The position numbers were made by a program, and so were the translations under genes. From positions 1 through 64,000 of the forward strand of contig CBFHWU010000027.1 of the NCBI GenBank assembly GCA_965659665.1: a stretch of DNA of 64,000 bases, written 5' to 3'. The notes beneath the pieces are model-generated. The model was not told the DNA's origin and made no database searches. It was given only the letters and a program-made list of their open reading frames with translations. This stretch comes from CBFHWU01 sp965659665 (lineage in GTDB: Bacteria; Bacteroidota; Bacteroidia; Flavobacteriales; Flavobacteriaceae). Shown here piece by piece: positions 48,124 through 57,900 of the stretch (position 1 is its first letter; each line of letters begins with the position of its first letter).

Positions 48124-49263
48124 CTATTTGTTCAATTCATAATCAAGTAAACTTTTTTCTAAAATATCTTTATGCACAGTCACTGATATTGCCTTTAGTC
48201 TGATGTATGCTTGACTAATATACATATATCCGTCTTTTCCGCTTATGTTGTTATCGGCTCCCCATGAATTTTTCACTTTGTAATAGATGTTTCCTTTTTG
48301 GTCCTTAAGCTTTCCAACAATATGCATCAAGTGATCATCGGTAGTATTGAAATTTTCAAATTCTTGTTGTCTATATTCTGGGGTGATGATTTTCTCTGGC
48401 TGAATGGTTGTTGTAGCTTTAGCAAGCAGTAATTCTTCCTTAGGAATAACTGCAACACCAACTCCCTTTTTGTACATAAAAGAAGGTTCAGTGGCATCAC
48501 ATTCCAAAACAAGGGAGTATCCATTATTAAGTCCAACATTAATAATTTTTACTAACCCATCAAGAGGAACGTTATAAAAATATCCATTAGAAAAATTGTG
48601 TGGAATGTTCAGAATAAACGATTCATAATAAGGGCGGTGTAGGAAGGAAGTAACACTAACATAATTTTCTGGATTGATTTCTGTCCATTTTAAAAATGAT
48701 TTTGAGGTCTGTTTAATTCCATTGTAATTAAACGAATCTTTTACTTTCCCTAAATATTGATCTAATATTTTTTCAACATCTTTTTTCCAATTGGAATTAT
48801 AATTTTTCGGATTGTCGATAAACTGATCTAATGTAGTTTTCATTAATGTGTGCATTTCTTTATGATGGTGCATTTCACCTTGAACTACCCCAGGATAGGC
48901 GTGTTGCGGAACCAATCCATTTTTTTTTACACTATTAATGACATCGTGGGCTAGCCCACCACCGTGAAATTGAGCTTTACCCTGACGCATGACATAATTC
49001 CAGGCTTTTTCCATATAGGTATGTCTGACATGATACATTTCGGATAGCTCGATTGTTTTTCCTGTTAGTCTAATAATTTCGCTTTCTAGAAAGGAAGAGG
49101 TCGAAAAGCTCCAACAAGTTGCGCTTCGTCCCTGATCATTAACTTCAGTAGTTTCTAAGTCGATAATTGTTTTAAAATTATACGGTTGTGAGTAACCTAA
49201 AGCTACAAAGCTGATAAGCCATAGATAAATGAAGGCTGTTTTGGTAATCATAATTTTAAACAA
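48124..49263 (-). CDS. exported C1 (papain/bleomycin hydrolase-like) cysteine peptidase
   Basis: This 379-residue protein has an N-terminal signal peptide (IYLWLISFVALGYSQ). The papain-clan active site is complete: oxyanion Gln and nucleophile in NDQGRSATCWSF (Cys50), His in DDHLMHIVG near 320 and Asn in KNSWG near 340. The overall layout is closest to PepC/bleomycin hydrolase, but with a signal peptide for export. Cell-surface or periplasmic peptide degradation is inferred. A second in-frame ATG at 49251 is an alternative start. It is the only gene on this strand between coxA and the FkbM gene. Confidence 0.85.
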   Translation of the reverse strand: MFKIMITKTAFIYLWLISFVALGYSQPYNFKTIIDLETTEVNDQGRSATCWSFSTSSFLESEIIRLTGKTIELSEMYHVRHTYMEKAWNYVMRQGKAQFHGGGLAHDVINSVKKNGLVPQHAYPGVVQGEMHHHKEMHTLMKTTLDQFIDNPKNYNSNWKKDVEKILDQYLGKVKDSFNYNGIKQTSKSFLKWTEINPENYVSVTSFLHRPYYESFILNIPHNFSNGYFYNVPLDGLVKIINVGLNNGYSLVLECDATEPSFMYKKGVGVAVIPKEELLLAKATTTIQPEKIITPEYRQQEFENFNTTDDHLMHIVGKLKDQKGNIYYKVKNSWGADNNISGKDGYMYISQAYIRLKAISVTVHKDILEKSLLDYELNK

Positions 49264-49410
49264 TTTTTATAAAAGATATCCATAGAATAGGCTCATTTTG
49301 GGATAAAAAAAACAGAATACTAGAGATTTGGAGTCGTAGCTTCCTATCAAATATAGGAATAATATTGAGAACAAATACAGAGTAAATATTTATGTATTAA
49401 CATATTAGGA

Positions 49411-49442
49411 ATTGAATAAATTGTGAAATTTATATATTTTTG
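49411..49442 (+). promoter_or_regulatory. promoter of the lamin-tail T9SS gene
   Basis: ATTG at 49411-49414, a 20-bp spacer, then TATTTTTG at 49435-49442. It is the same arrangement and spacing as the tRNA-Gln promoter. The ATG is at 49471, giving a leader of about 20 nt. Confidence 0.65.
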
Positions 49443-49470
49443 TATTTTAGGTGTCCCATAAATCTATCAT

Positions 49471-50817
49471 ATGAAATATTTTAACTTAATCCTCGCAATT
49501 CTGTTTTGTATTCAATTAACAGCACAATCTCTTGTTTTTAACGAAATTTTATTTGATCCACCAGATGGAGTTGTTGGTGATGCCAACGGAGATGGTACAC
49601 GGAGTATTTCGCAAGATGAGTTCATTGAATTTGTTAACCATTCGAACACTCCATTAGATATAAGTGGTTATAAAATATTTGATGTTACTGGTTTTGACAG
49701 CGATACGCCTAGGCATATCGTTCCCAATGATACGAGCATCCCCGCTAATGGTGTTTTTGTTGTTTTTGGAGGAGGTACTCCACAAGGAATTTCTGCCGAT
49801 ATTATTCAAACTGCTTCATCGGGGAGATTGAGCTTAGCTAATACAAATGAAGTGATCACTGTGAAAAACGCATCAGATGTTACAGTACTGACTTTTGATG
49901 TTAATAGTATTGGAATTGATAGTGATGAAAATCAATCGATTGTTCGCGACCCTAATATCACAGGACCATTTGCGCTACATATTAGTGTGACAGGAACTCC
50001 CTTTTCTTCAGGGGATTTAGCGACAATTAATTTATCAACTACAACTTTGATACTAAATGAGGTTCTTTTTGACCCACCCAATGGAGATGATGCTGGCGAC
50101 GCCAACGGCGATGGTTCAAGAGATGATTTTGAAGATGAGTTTATAGAATTTGTCAATAACTCTGACATTCCTCTTGACATAAGCGGTTATACCATTTTTG
50201 ATGAATCAGCGATTTCAGACAATGTTCCAATACATACGGTCCCTGATAATACAATTGTCCCAGCTCATGCAAAATATGTTGTTTTTGGAGGAGGTAATCC
50301 TGCAAATATTTTTGGATCTACTCAGGTACATACCGCTAGTAGCGGAGTTTTAGCACTTGACAATACAGGGGACTCGGTAATAGTAAAAAACAATGCCTCC
50401 GAAATTATTATTTTAACTAACTCAAGATCAATTGGTTTGGATATTAGGGATAATCAATCCATTACACGAAATCCCGATGTAACAGGCCCCTTTGTGCTAC
50501 ACTCCACTGCATCCTCAGCCAATGGTGCTTTGTTTTCTCCTGCAGCAACTGTTGATGGAACACTTAGCAATACAGATTTTCAAACAGCATCCATTCGTGT
50601 ATATCCAAACCCTGTTTTGGACGATAAAATTTATTTAAGAGGGATTATAGGTGAGGTTGTTTTGAAGGCAAAAATTTATGATATCATGGGGCGTAAACTT
50701 ATAGATATTAATATTTTAAATAACCAAATGGATGTTTCGTCACTGAGTAAGGGGATTTATATGGTCGAAATAAGTTCCAAAAGGGATTCTTCTATATTCA
50801 GAATGATAATTGAATAA
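49471..50817 (+). CDS. secreted protein with two lamin-tail domains and a T9SS type A sorting tail
   Basis: This 448-residue protein has a signal peptide (LILAILFCIQLTAQS). It carries two tandem lamin-tail (LTD) domains of about 165 residues, beginning LVFNEILFDPPDG and LILNEVLFDPPNG. Each has an acidic D-A-N-G-D-G segment and ends in a QSI.R.P..TGPF.LH block. The C-terminal about 75 residues match the type IX secretion sorting domain: IRVYPNPVLDDKIYLRG, KIYDIMGRKL, and ending GIYMVEISSK. It is therefore expected to be exported through the SprA translocon. The domain pair looks like an internal duplication. Function is unknown, probably adhesive or calcium-dependent. Confidence 0.88.
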   Translation: MKYFNLILAILFCIQLTAQSLVFNEILFDPPDGVVGDANGDGTRSISQDEFIEFVNHSNTPLDISGYKIFDVTGFDSDTPRHIVPNDTSIPANGVFVVFGGGTPQGISADIIQTASSGRLSLANTNEVITVKNASDVTVLTFDVNSIGIDSDENQSIVRDPNITGPFALHISVTGTPFSSGDLATINLSTTTLILNEVLFDPPNGDDAGDANGDGSRDDFEDEFIEFVNNSDIPLDISGYTIFDESAISDNVPIHTVPDNTIVPAHAKYVVFGGGNPANIFGSTQVHTASSGVLALDNTGDSVIVKNNASEIIILTNSRSIGLDIRDNQSITRNPDVTGPFVLHSTASSANGALFSPAATVDGTLSNTDFQTASIRVYPNPVLDDKIYLRGIIGEVVLKAKIYDIMGRKLIDINILNNQMDVSSLSKGIYMVEISSKRDSSIFRMIIE

Positions 50818-50831
50818 ACCCTTATGAGAAA

Positions 50832-51405
50832 TAGGTTGACCATTTTAGTGAAACAAAAGGAGAAGTCAAAATACAGATAGATTTAAATGCTCCTACTTTG
50901 AAAGAGATTTTTATTCCTAGTCAAATTTCGGAGACCGCAGAAAAGGAATAGTTATTTTCTATAAGTACCACTCAATTTGAAATAAAAAATCAGACTTTAG
51001 GGATTATTCATTTAATAAGAATCCGAGATAATTTGAGGTATAATGTAGTACTAAAAACACCAAAGACTAGTCAAGTGTTATTCCTTAGTGAACAAAAGCT
51101 AATCATTCAATTATTGGATAATGATTCCGATTTAGAATGACATGCTGTTTTAGACACCAATGATCACTGCTCTAGAGAAGTTGGGGAACTTGATAATAAT
51201 GGCTGTCCATGTTAGGGTTTATCCCTAATGAAATTATGTATGATCGATTCTCTAGCAAGCAATGATATGGGTGATGCCAATAGATGGTAATACAGGTTCC
51301 AATAACGAGGGATTGATTGCGTTTTATTTTAATCATAATAACGTAGTCAGTAGCCGTATTGAAAGAAATAGTGACTATCAACAGACAATAAGGTTAAAAA
51401 ATTAG
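50832..51405 (+). pseudogene. decayed protein gene with in-frame stops and a frameshift
   Basis: One frame starting at 50835 reads coding-like sequence (for example HFSETKGEVKIQIDLNAP) through stops at 50949-50951 (TAG) and 51138-51140 (TGA) to 51213-51215 (TAG). The piece between the first two stops includes FEIKNQTLGIIHLIRIRD and LIIQLLDNDSDLE, and the next includes LDTNDHCSREVGELDNNGCP. Sense then resumes in another frame at about 51280 (GNTGSNNEGLIAFYF) and ends at TAG 51403-51405. The piece with acidic, cysteine-containing repeats suggests an exported protein. The family is not recognised and no start codon is apparent. It lies 14 bp after the lamin-tail gene. Confidence 0.65.
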
Positions 51406-51459
51406 TTTTACTAACCCCTAGATATTTTATTCCGAAGATAGGATTAATGAAACAAATTT

Positions 51460-52185
51460 TTAAAGCACTTCGCTTAATGCCTCTTTTCGTACAAAAGATA
51501 TTTCTTCATAAAGCGGGGATATTCCAGAAACCTCGTAACCGTGATTATTTAATGTGGTTATTAATTGAATACTCTTTTCTTTTCCGTTGTCGAAAAATCG
51601 TTCGTGGAGTTCAATAGCAATTTGATCAATTTGAATGTTTGCGTTTAAAACTCCCTCAATGACATTGTATTCTGAACCTTCAATATCCATTTTTAGAACA
51701 GCTAATTTGTTGTGATTAAAATGACTCAAAATATCTCTAAAAGATTTCATTTTTACCTCAACAGTATTGTCAACAGAAACATGTTTTTGATGAATTAGGC
51801 TACCTGAAACATGATTTTTATTTTTTGGTAAATGAAACTTCATTATACCTGTTTTATCTGATATTCCAAAATCATTGAAGTGAAATTTGTTCGGTAATTT
51901 ATTTTTTTTACACCAATCAATCGATTTAGGTGTTGGATCAAATCCATAAACATGACAATGATGAACATCAATTATATCCTTGTCAAATGAGATATCTTCT
52001 CCAATTCCAAAAGAATAAATAATAGAATCTTTTTTTAGTAAGTTGGGAATTAAATAAAATCCCCCATAAGAGTTACCATACCACTTAACACTACATTTTA
52101 CTCCTAGCTTTATGTGTCTAAATAAAAATGGATTTAAGACGTTATATTTTATTTCTCTTGTAAAATGTTTAATTTTTTTTTTCAT
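51460..52185 (-). CDS. FkbM family methyltransferase
   Basis: This 241-residue protein has the FkbM-type SAM-dependent methyltransferase pattern: the SAM-binding strand and loop IIYSFGIGEDISFDKDII (about 55-72), VYGFDPTPKSIDWCKKN, and the family signature LKMDIEGSEYNVIEG (about 163-177). FkbM proteins methylate sugar or polyketide hydroxyls, often in surface polysaccharide clusters, but here it stands alone with no glycosyltransferases nearby. A 54-bp gap separates it from the pseudogene. Confidence 0.85.
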   Translation of the reverse strand: MKKKIKHFTREIKYNVLNPFLFRHIKLGVKCSVKWYGNSYGGFYLIPNLLKKDSIIYSFGIGEDISFDKDIIDVHHCHVYGFDPTPKSIDWCKKNKLPNKFHFNDFGISDKTGIMKFHLPKNKNHVSGSLIHQKHVSVDNTVEVKMKSFRDILSHFNHNKLAVLKMDIEGSEYNVIEGVLNANIQIDQIAIELHERFFDNGKEKSIQLITTLNNHGYEVSGISPLYEEISFVRKEALSEVL

Positions 52186-52402
52186 TTTTTAAAAATTATT
52201 AATGGTAAACCTAGTGTAATTGTTTTGAAGGATCAAAGGATAAAAATATAAAAACATTTTTTCTGGTAAATAAAGGCATTATTATTTAGAAACTAACTTT
52301 ATGTCATTTCATTATCGTTGACACCAAAAGATAATTCAAATGATTTTATTAAGGGATTTTTTTTTAACTAAAGGAGGTTTTTGATTTTGTTATCTTTGAA
52401 AA
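52186..52402. other. intergenic region between FkbM gene and ruvB
   Basis: This 217-bp AT-rich gap is divergent between the two genes. Apart from the ruvB -7 element at 52391-52398 I find no gene, repeat or terminator. Confidence 0.4.
52391..52398 (+). promoter_or_regulatory. candidate ruvB -7 element abutting the start codon
   Basis: TATCTTTG fits TAnnTTTG and ends 4 bp before the ruvB ATG at 52403. A transcript from it would start at or within the start codon, so ruvB mRNA would be leaderless or nearly so. There is no good -33 box. The same arrangement occurs before the metallophosphoesterase gene. Confidence 0.4.
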
Positions 52403-53425
52403 ATGAATGAACACTTGGACCCCAAGGGCGAAAATTTAAGTTCTGAGGAACATGATATCGATCGTGCGCTTCGACCCTTGTCATTTAGTGATTTTATGGG
52501 TCAGCCACAAGTGATGGATAATCTTATGGTATTTGTTCAAGCAGCTAACCAACGTCAGGATGCTTTGGATCATGCACTCTTTCACGGTCCACCAGGACTA
52601 GGAAAAACTACATTGGCACATATTTTAGCCAATGAACTTGGTGTTAAAGTTAAGGTAACGTCAGGGCCTGTATTGGACAAACCAGGAGATTTAGCAGGAT
52701 TGTTGACTAATCTGCAGCCGCGAGACGTGTTGTTCATTGACGAAATACACCGATTAAGCCCTGTAGTCGAAGAATATTTGTACTCGGCGATGGAAGATTA
52801 TAAAATTGATATCATGATCGAGTCAGGGCCTAATGCACGAACAGTTGAAATCAACTTAAATCCGTTTACTCTTATTGGAGCTACCACACGTTCAGGGTTG
52901 CTTACAGCTCCTATGCGTGCTCGTTTTGGCATTAATTGTCGATTGGAATATTATACGTCTGAAGTGTTGACCACCATTGTGGAGCGAAGCGCTTCCATTT
53001 TAAAAATATCGACTGAGCCCCGAGCGGCTTATGAAATTGCAAGTCGTAGCAGAGGCACACCAAGAATTGCTAATGCATTATTAAGACGTGTTCGTGATTT
53101 TGCCCAAATAAAAGGAAATGGGACTATTGACTTGACTATTTCAAAATTTGGATTAGAAGCCCTTAATGTCGATGCTCATGGGTTGGATGAAATGGATAAC
53201 AAAATATTGAGTACTCTTATTGATAAATTTAAAGGCGGTCCTGTCGGAATAAGTACGCTTGCTACGGCGGTGTCTGAAAGTGCCGAAACTTTAGAAGAAG
53301 TCTATGAGCCTTTTTTAATCCAACAAGGATTTATTGTCCGAACACCCCGAGGACGAGAAGTTACTGACCTAGCCTATACTCATTTGGATCGAACAAAAAC
53401 AGGACGTCAACCGGGGTTATTTTGA
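52403..53425 (+). CDS. ruvB: Holliday junction branch migration ATPase RuvB
   Basis: RuvB is the hexameric AAA+ motor that drives branch migration with RuvA. The 340-residue protein has Walker [11 protein letters not shown] (61-70), Walker [12 protein letters not shown] (about 109-119), sensor 1 [11 protein letters not shown] and the arginine finger region with [14 protein letters not shown]. Length and start MNEHLDPKG agree with flavobacterial RuvB. queG begins inside its stop codon. Confidence 0.97.
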   Translation: MNEHLDPKGENLSSEEHDIDRALRPLSFSDFMGQPQVMDNLMVFVQAANQRQDALDHALFHGPPGLGKTTLAHILANELGVKVKVTSGPVLDKPGDLAGLLTNLQPRDVLFIDEIHRLSPVVEEYLYSAMEDYKIDIMIESGPNARTVEINLNPFTLIGATTRSGLLTAPMRARFGINCRLEYYTSEVLTTIVERSASILKISTEPRAAYEIASRSRGTPRIANALLRRVRDFAQIKGNGTIDLTISKFGLEALNVDAHGLDEMDNKILSTLIDKFKGGPVGISTLATAVSESAETLEEVYEPFLIQQGFIVRTPRGREVTDLAYTHLDRTKTGRQPGLF

Positions 53426-54348
53426 GCACAAAACATATTCATACTCAACTGATTAAACAGCATGCGGAGCGGCTTGGTTTTTTCGCTTGTGGTATTTCTA
53501 AAGCTGAATTTTTGGAAGAAGAAGCTCCTCGCCTTGAAGGGTGGTTAAACAACAACCATCACGGACAAATGAAGTATATGGAAAACTACTTCGACAAACG
53601 ACTCGATCCAACCAAATTAGTACCCGATTCGAAAAGTGTGGTATCTCTTTTACTCAATTATTTTCCTGAACAAACCCAAAACGATTCTTCAGTTCCCAAA
53701 ATATCAAAGTACGCTTATGGAACTGATTACCATTATGTAATCAAAGATAAACTTAAAACATTTTTACAAATTATTCGAGAGGAAATCGGCGAAGTATCTG
53801 GCCGCGCTTTTGTAGATTCAGCTCCAGTTTTAGATAAGGCATGGGCAGCCAAAAGCGGCTTGGGGTGGATGGGAAAACACACCAATATAATTACAAAACA
53901 AAAAGGGTCATTTTATTTTATTGCAGAACTTATTCTTGATTTAGATCTTGAATATGACAGCCCTACTAAAGACCACTGTGGTTCTTGTACTGCCTGTATA
54001 GATGCTTGTCCAACACAAGCTATAATAGAGCCTTATCAAGTGGACGGAAGTAAATGTATTTCATATTTTACGATTGAACTTAAAGAAGCCATTCCGACAG
54101 AATTTAAAGGTTCTTTTGAGGAGTGGGTTTTTGGGTGTGATACCTGTCAAGATGTGTGCCCATGGAATAAATTTTCTACCCCACACCGAGAACCTCTTTT
54201 TGATCCTCATCCCAAATTATTGAGTATGACTAAGAAAGATTGGGACGATGTAACTGAGGAAGTGTTTGAACGCTTATTTGAGCGAAGTGCTATCAAACGA
54301 ACAAAATTTAAGGGCCTGCAACGAAACCTTAATTTTTTAAAGAGATGA
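53422..54348 (+). CDS. queG: epoxyqueuosine reductase (TTG start)
   Basis: QueG makes queuosine in tRNA wobble positions from epoxyqueuosine, using cobalamin and two 4Fe-4S clusters. The 308-residue sequence shows [12 protein letters not shown], the cluster motifs [16 protein letters not shown] and [12 protein letters not shown], and the [13 protein letters not shown] segment. The start is TTG at 53422, overlapping the ruvB TGA by four bases (TTGA). It gives the family N-terminus, and no ATG is closer. Confidence 0.93.
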   Translation: MSTKHIHTQLIKQHAERLGFFACGISKAEFLEEEAPRLEGWLNNNHHGQMKYMENYFDKRLDPTKLVPDSKSVVSLLLNYFPEQTQNDSSVPKISKYAYGTDYHYVIKDKLKTFLQIIREEIGEVSGRAFVDSAPVLDKAWAAKSGLGWMGKHTNIITKQKGSFYFIAELILDLDLEYDSPTKDHCGSCTACIDACPTQAIIEPYQVDGSKCISYFTIELKEAIPTEFKGSFEEWVFGCDTCQDVCPWNKFSTPHREPLFDPHPKLLSMTKKDWDDVTEEVFERLFERSAIKRTKFKGLQRNLNFLKR

Positions 54349-54379
54349 ATGTTATAAATTCTTTTGATAAAATATTCCT

Positions 54380-54387
54380 TATTTTTG
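54380..54387 (+). promoter_or_regulatory. candidate -7 element for ruvA and sprA
   Basis: TATTTTTG lies 12 bp before the ruvA ATG at 54400. There is no well-spaced -33 partner. If real it allows ruvA-sprA transcription independent of ruvB-queG. Confidence 0.4.
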
Positions 54388-54399
54388 ATCCATTCATTT

Positions 54400-54981
54400 A
54401 TGATAACACATCTTCAAGGACGATTAGTTGAAAAACATCCCACAGCTGTAGTGATCGACTGCAATGGCGTGGGGTATTGGGTTAACATTTCATTAAATAC
54501 CTATGCAAATATAGGAAGTGAAGAAACCTTAAAACTGTACACCCACTTACAAGTGCGTGAGGATGCGCATACCCTTTACGGTTTTTATCAATCCATCGAA
54601 CGTGAAGTTTTCCGTTTGTTGTTAAGTGTTTCTGGAATAGGGGCCAATACCGCGCGAATAGTTTTGTCGTCTATGACTTCTTCTGAAGTATGTCACGCTA
54701 TTGAGTCTGAAAATGTAACTGCTATACAAGCCGTGAAAGGAATTGGTCTAAAAACCGCTCAACGTGTCATCATTGATTTAAAAGATAAAATCTCTGGAAT
54801 TTCAGATTCATCAGAAATTTTATCCGCCTCAAACAATACACAACGAGAAGAAGCGTTATCTGCTTTAGAAGTGTTGGGGTACTCTATTAAGCAAACTCAA
54901 AAAGTGATTGATGGTCTATTGAGTTCTGAGCCCAATATGACTGTTGAACGACTTATAAAAAATGCTTTAAACAAATTGTAG
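54400..54981 (+). CDS. ruvA: Holliday junction DNA-binding protein RuvA
   Basis: RuvA binds four-way junctions and loads RuvB. I chose ATG 54400 (MITHLQGRLVEKHPT), giving 193 residues, the usual length. An upstream ATG at 54364 adds 12 residues and would lie above the candidate promoter. The OB-fold domain (VIDCNGVGYWVNIS) is followed by helix-hairpin-helix motifs LLSVSGIGANTARIVL and VKGIGLKTAQRVIIDLKDK, then the C-terminal RuvB-contacting domain with EALSALEVLGYS. It lies 9 bp upstream of sprA. Confidence 0.96.
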   Translation: MITHLQGRLVEKHPTAVVIDCNGVGYWVNISLNTYANIGSEETLKLYTHLQVREDAHTLYGFYQSIEREVFRLLLSVSGIGANTARIVLSSMTSSEVCHAIESENVTAIQAVKGIGLKTAQRVIIDLKDKISGISDSSEILSASNNTQREEALSALEVLGYSIKQTQKVIDGLLSSEPNMTVERLIKNALNKL

Positions 54982-54990
54982 GTACATATA

Positions 54991-57900
54991 ATGGGATATT
55001 TCCAAAACCAAGTTTGGGTTTACATTAGCGCTTTTTCCCTCTTTGTTTTAGGCACCACACGCCTAAGCGCACAGGATGAACAAGTAAAGCTTTCCCCTGC
55101 TTTGCAACAATTAGCATTAAAAGAAAAACCAAGATCATTTGAACAAAAATATGTGTTTGACCCCAAAACTGAATTGTATATCTACACTGTTAAAGTTGGT
55201 GAAATAGATGTAAATATGCCCTTGACACTTACTGCTGAACAGTACAGTGCTTTGGTCCTTGAAGAAAAAATGCGGGAGTATATTTATGACAAACAAAAAG
55301 CACTTCAAAGTGAAGATGTTGAAGATCAAAAAGACTTACTTCCCGACTTTTATGTTCGTTCAAAACTATTTGAATCTATTTTTGGAGGACAAACAATAGA
55401 CATCACTCCTCAAGGTTCAGTAGGAATTGATCTTGGAATTCGATATCAAAAATCTGGAAACCCTTCTATATCTCCTCGTAACCAAAGCAGTTTAGGGTTT
55501 GACTTTGATCAACGGATTAGTTTGGGGCTTACCGGAAATATAGGAACTCGCCTACGCATCAATGCTAACTATGACACACAATCTACTTTTGACTTTCAAA
55601 ACCTTATTAAACTTGAATTTTTTCCTCCTTCAATTGATCAGGTAGGTGTACCCGCTTTAGGGGCGGCCCAAAGGCGGATAGATAAAATTAAAAGCCTAAA
55701 AGACGGATATAGTGGAAATGAAGATGGAATAATTCAAAAACTAGAAATCGGTAATGTAAGCATGCCGCTTAATAGTAGCTTAATTCAGGGGGCTCAGAGC
55801 TTATTTGGGGTTAAAGCAGATCTAAAATTTGGAAATACTGATATCACAGCAGTTATTTCAGAACAACGTTCACAATCACAAACAGTAATGACTTCTGGAA
55901 ATGGAATCTTGGAAGAATTTTCCTTATTTGCTTTGGATTATGAGGAAGATCGTCACTTTTTTTTAGCACAATATTTTAGAGATCAATACGACGAAGCTGT
56001 TAAAACTTACCCCTATATTAATTCTCCAATTCAAATCACAAGGGTAGAGGTGTGGGTCACCAATCGTTCCTCGCAAACTAATAATGTTAGAAACCTAATA
56101 GCGCTTCAGGATTTGGGGGAAGCATCATACGAAAATATTGGACTAGTGAACCCTCCCATAAGCTTTATTACGACATCCAATCCTGATGCTTACCCAGATA
56201 ACAATGTCAACCAATTTGATCCTGAAAGTATTGATTCGGGACTTTTAAATAGCTCCATTCGTGACATTGCAACCGCCAAAAATGGTTTTGGAAGTCTTTC
56301 AACTACTGTGCGAGAAGGATTAGATTATGCTGTTTTGGAAAGTGCACGTAAATTACAACCCTCCGAATACAAATTGCAACCTCAATTAGGATTCATATCC
56401 TTAGATCAAAAATTGAGCAATGATGAAGTTCTAGCCGTTGCCTATCAATTTACTGTAAAAGGCAAAACCTACCAAGTAGGTGAATTTGCAGGAGATGGTG
56501 TACAAGCAACAACCCTAACGCAACAAGGAAGTGCATTACCACCTCAAGTGAGTAACAATAGCTTAATGGTAAAACTCTTGAAAAGTAATTTTACAGATGT
56601 AAATCAACCTGTTTGGGACTTAATGATGAAAAACATCTACAACATTGGTGCTTATCGACTCGAAAAAGAAGGATTTGTATTTAATATGTTGTATTCAGAT
56701 CCCTCTCCAGTGAACTATATCTCTTCGGTCGATGAATCGATTTGGCCACAAGGTTTAGATCAAGAGGTTTTGTTAGGATTGTTTGGTTTGGACAAACTAA
56801 ACGTTTACAACGATCTTCAAAATGGAGGAGATGGTTTTTTTGATTTTGTACATGGGATCACTGTGGAACCAGAGTTTGGGCGCATTATTTTTCCTTCCGT
56901 TGAACCTTTTGGGGCATTTATTTTTGAGCTGTTAAAATCAGGTACTAGCGAAGATTATGAAAGTAGATTAACTTATAATGACAATCAGGACAAATATGTT
57001 TTTGCTGAAATGTACCGTTTTACTAAAAGAGAAGCCGAGGACTACGCCGCGTTTAATAAATTTCAACTTAAAGGACGGTACAAGTCAAGCGGGGGGGATA
57101 ATGGAATATCTTTAGGAGCTTTTAATGTTCCTCGTGGATCGGTTCGTGTAACGGCTGGTGGTCGATTACTTCAAGAAGGAATTGATTATACGGTCAATTA
57201 CCAATTAGGAAGAGTTACTATTTTGGATGAGGGACTAAGAAACTCGAATATCCCAATTGAAGTTTCTACGGAAAATAATTCTTTTTTTGGGCAACAAAAC
57301 AAACGCTTTACGGCAGTTAATATCGAACACAAGTTCAGTGATAACTTTATAATGGGCGCTACAGTAATGAATTTAAGTGAACGCCCCTTGACTCAAAAAG
57401 CTAACTACGGATTAGAGCCCGTTAATAATACCATGTTTGGAATTAATGGAAACTTTTCCAAAGAAATTCCTTTTTTAACTAGGATGGTGAATAAACTACC
57501 CAATATTGATACTGAAGTAGCTTCCAAGGTATCATTCAGAGGGGAAGCAGCCTATTTGTTATCGAGTACTCCAAAAGGAACCGAATTAGAAGGTAGTGCA
57601 ACATCTTATGTAGATGATTTTGAAGGGGCACAATCTAATATTGATATGCGTGATGTGTTGTCATGGAAATTGTCCAGTGTGCCCGCTGCGAATGTGTTGG
57701 GCTCTGATGCTGCTGTAGATGATTTAAGTTCTGGATACCACAGAGCCAAACTAGCTTGGTACACCATTGATCCTATATTTTATTCCAGCCGACGACCTGG
57801 AGATATTAATGATAACGATTTGTCTTTAAACGAAACACGCCGAATATTTATCGACGAAATTTTTCCACAACAGGATATTGTTCAGGGGCAATCAACCGTT

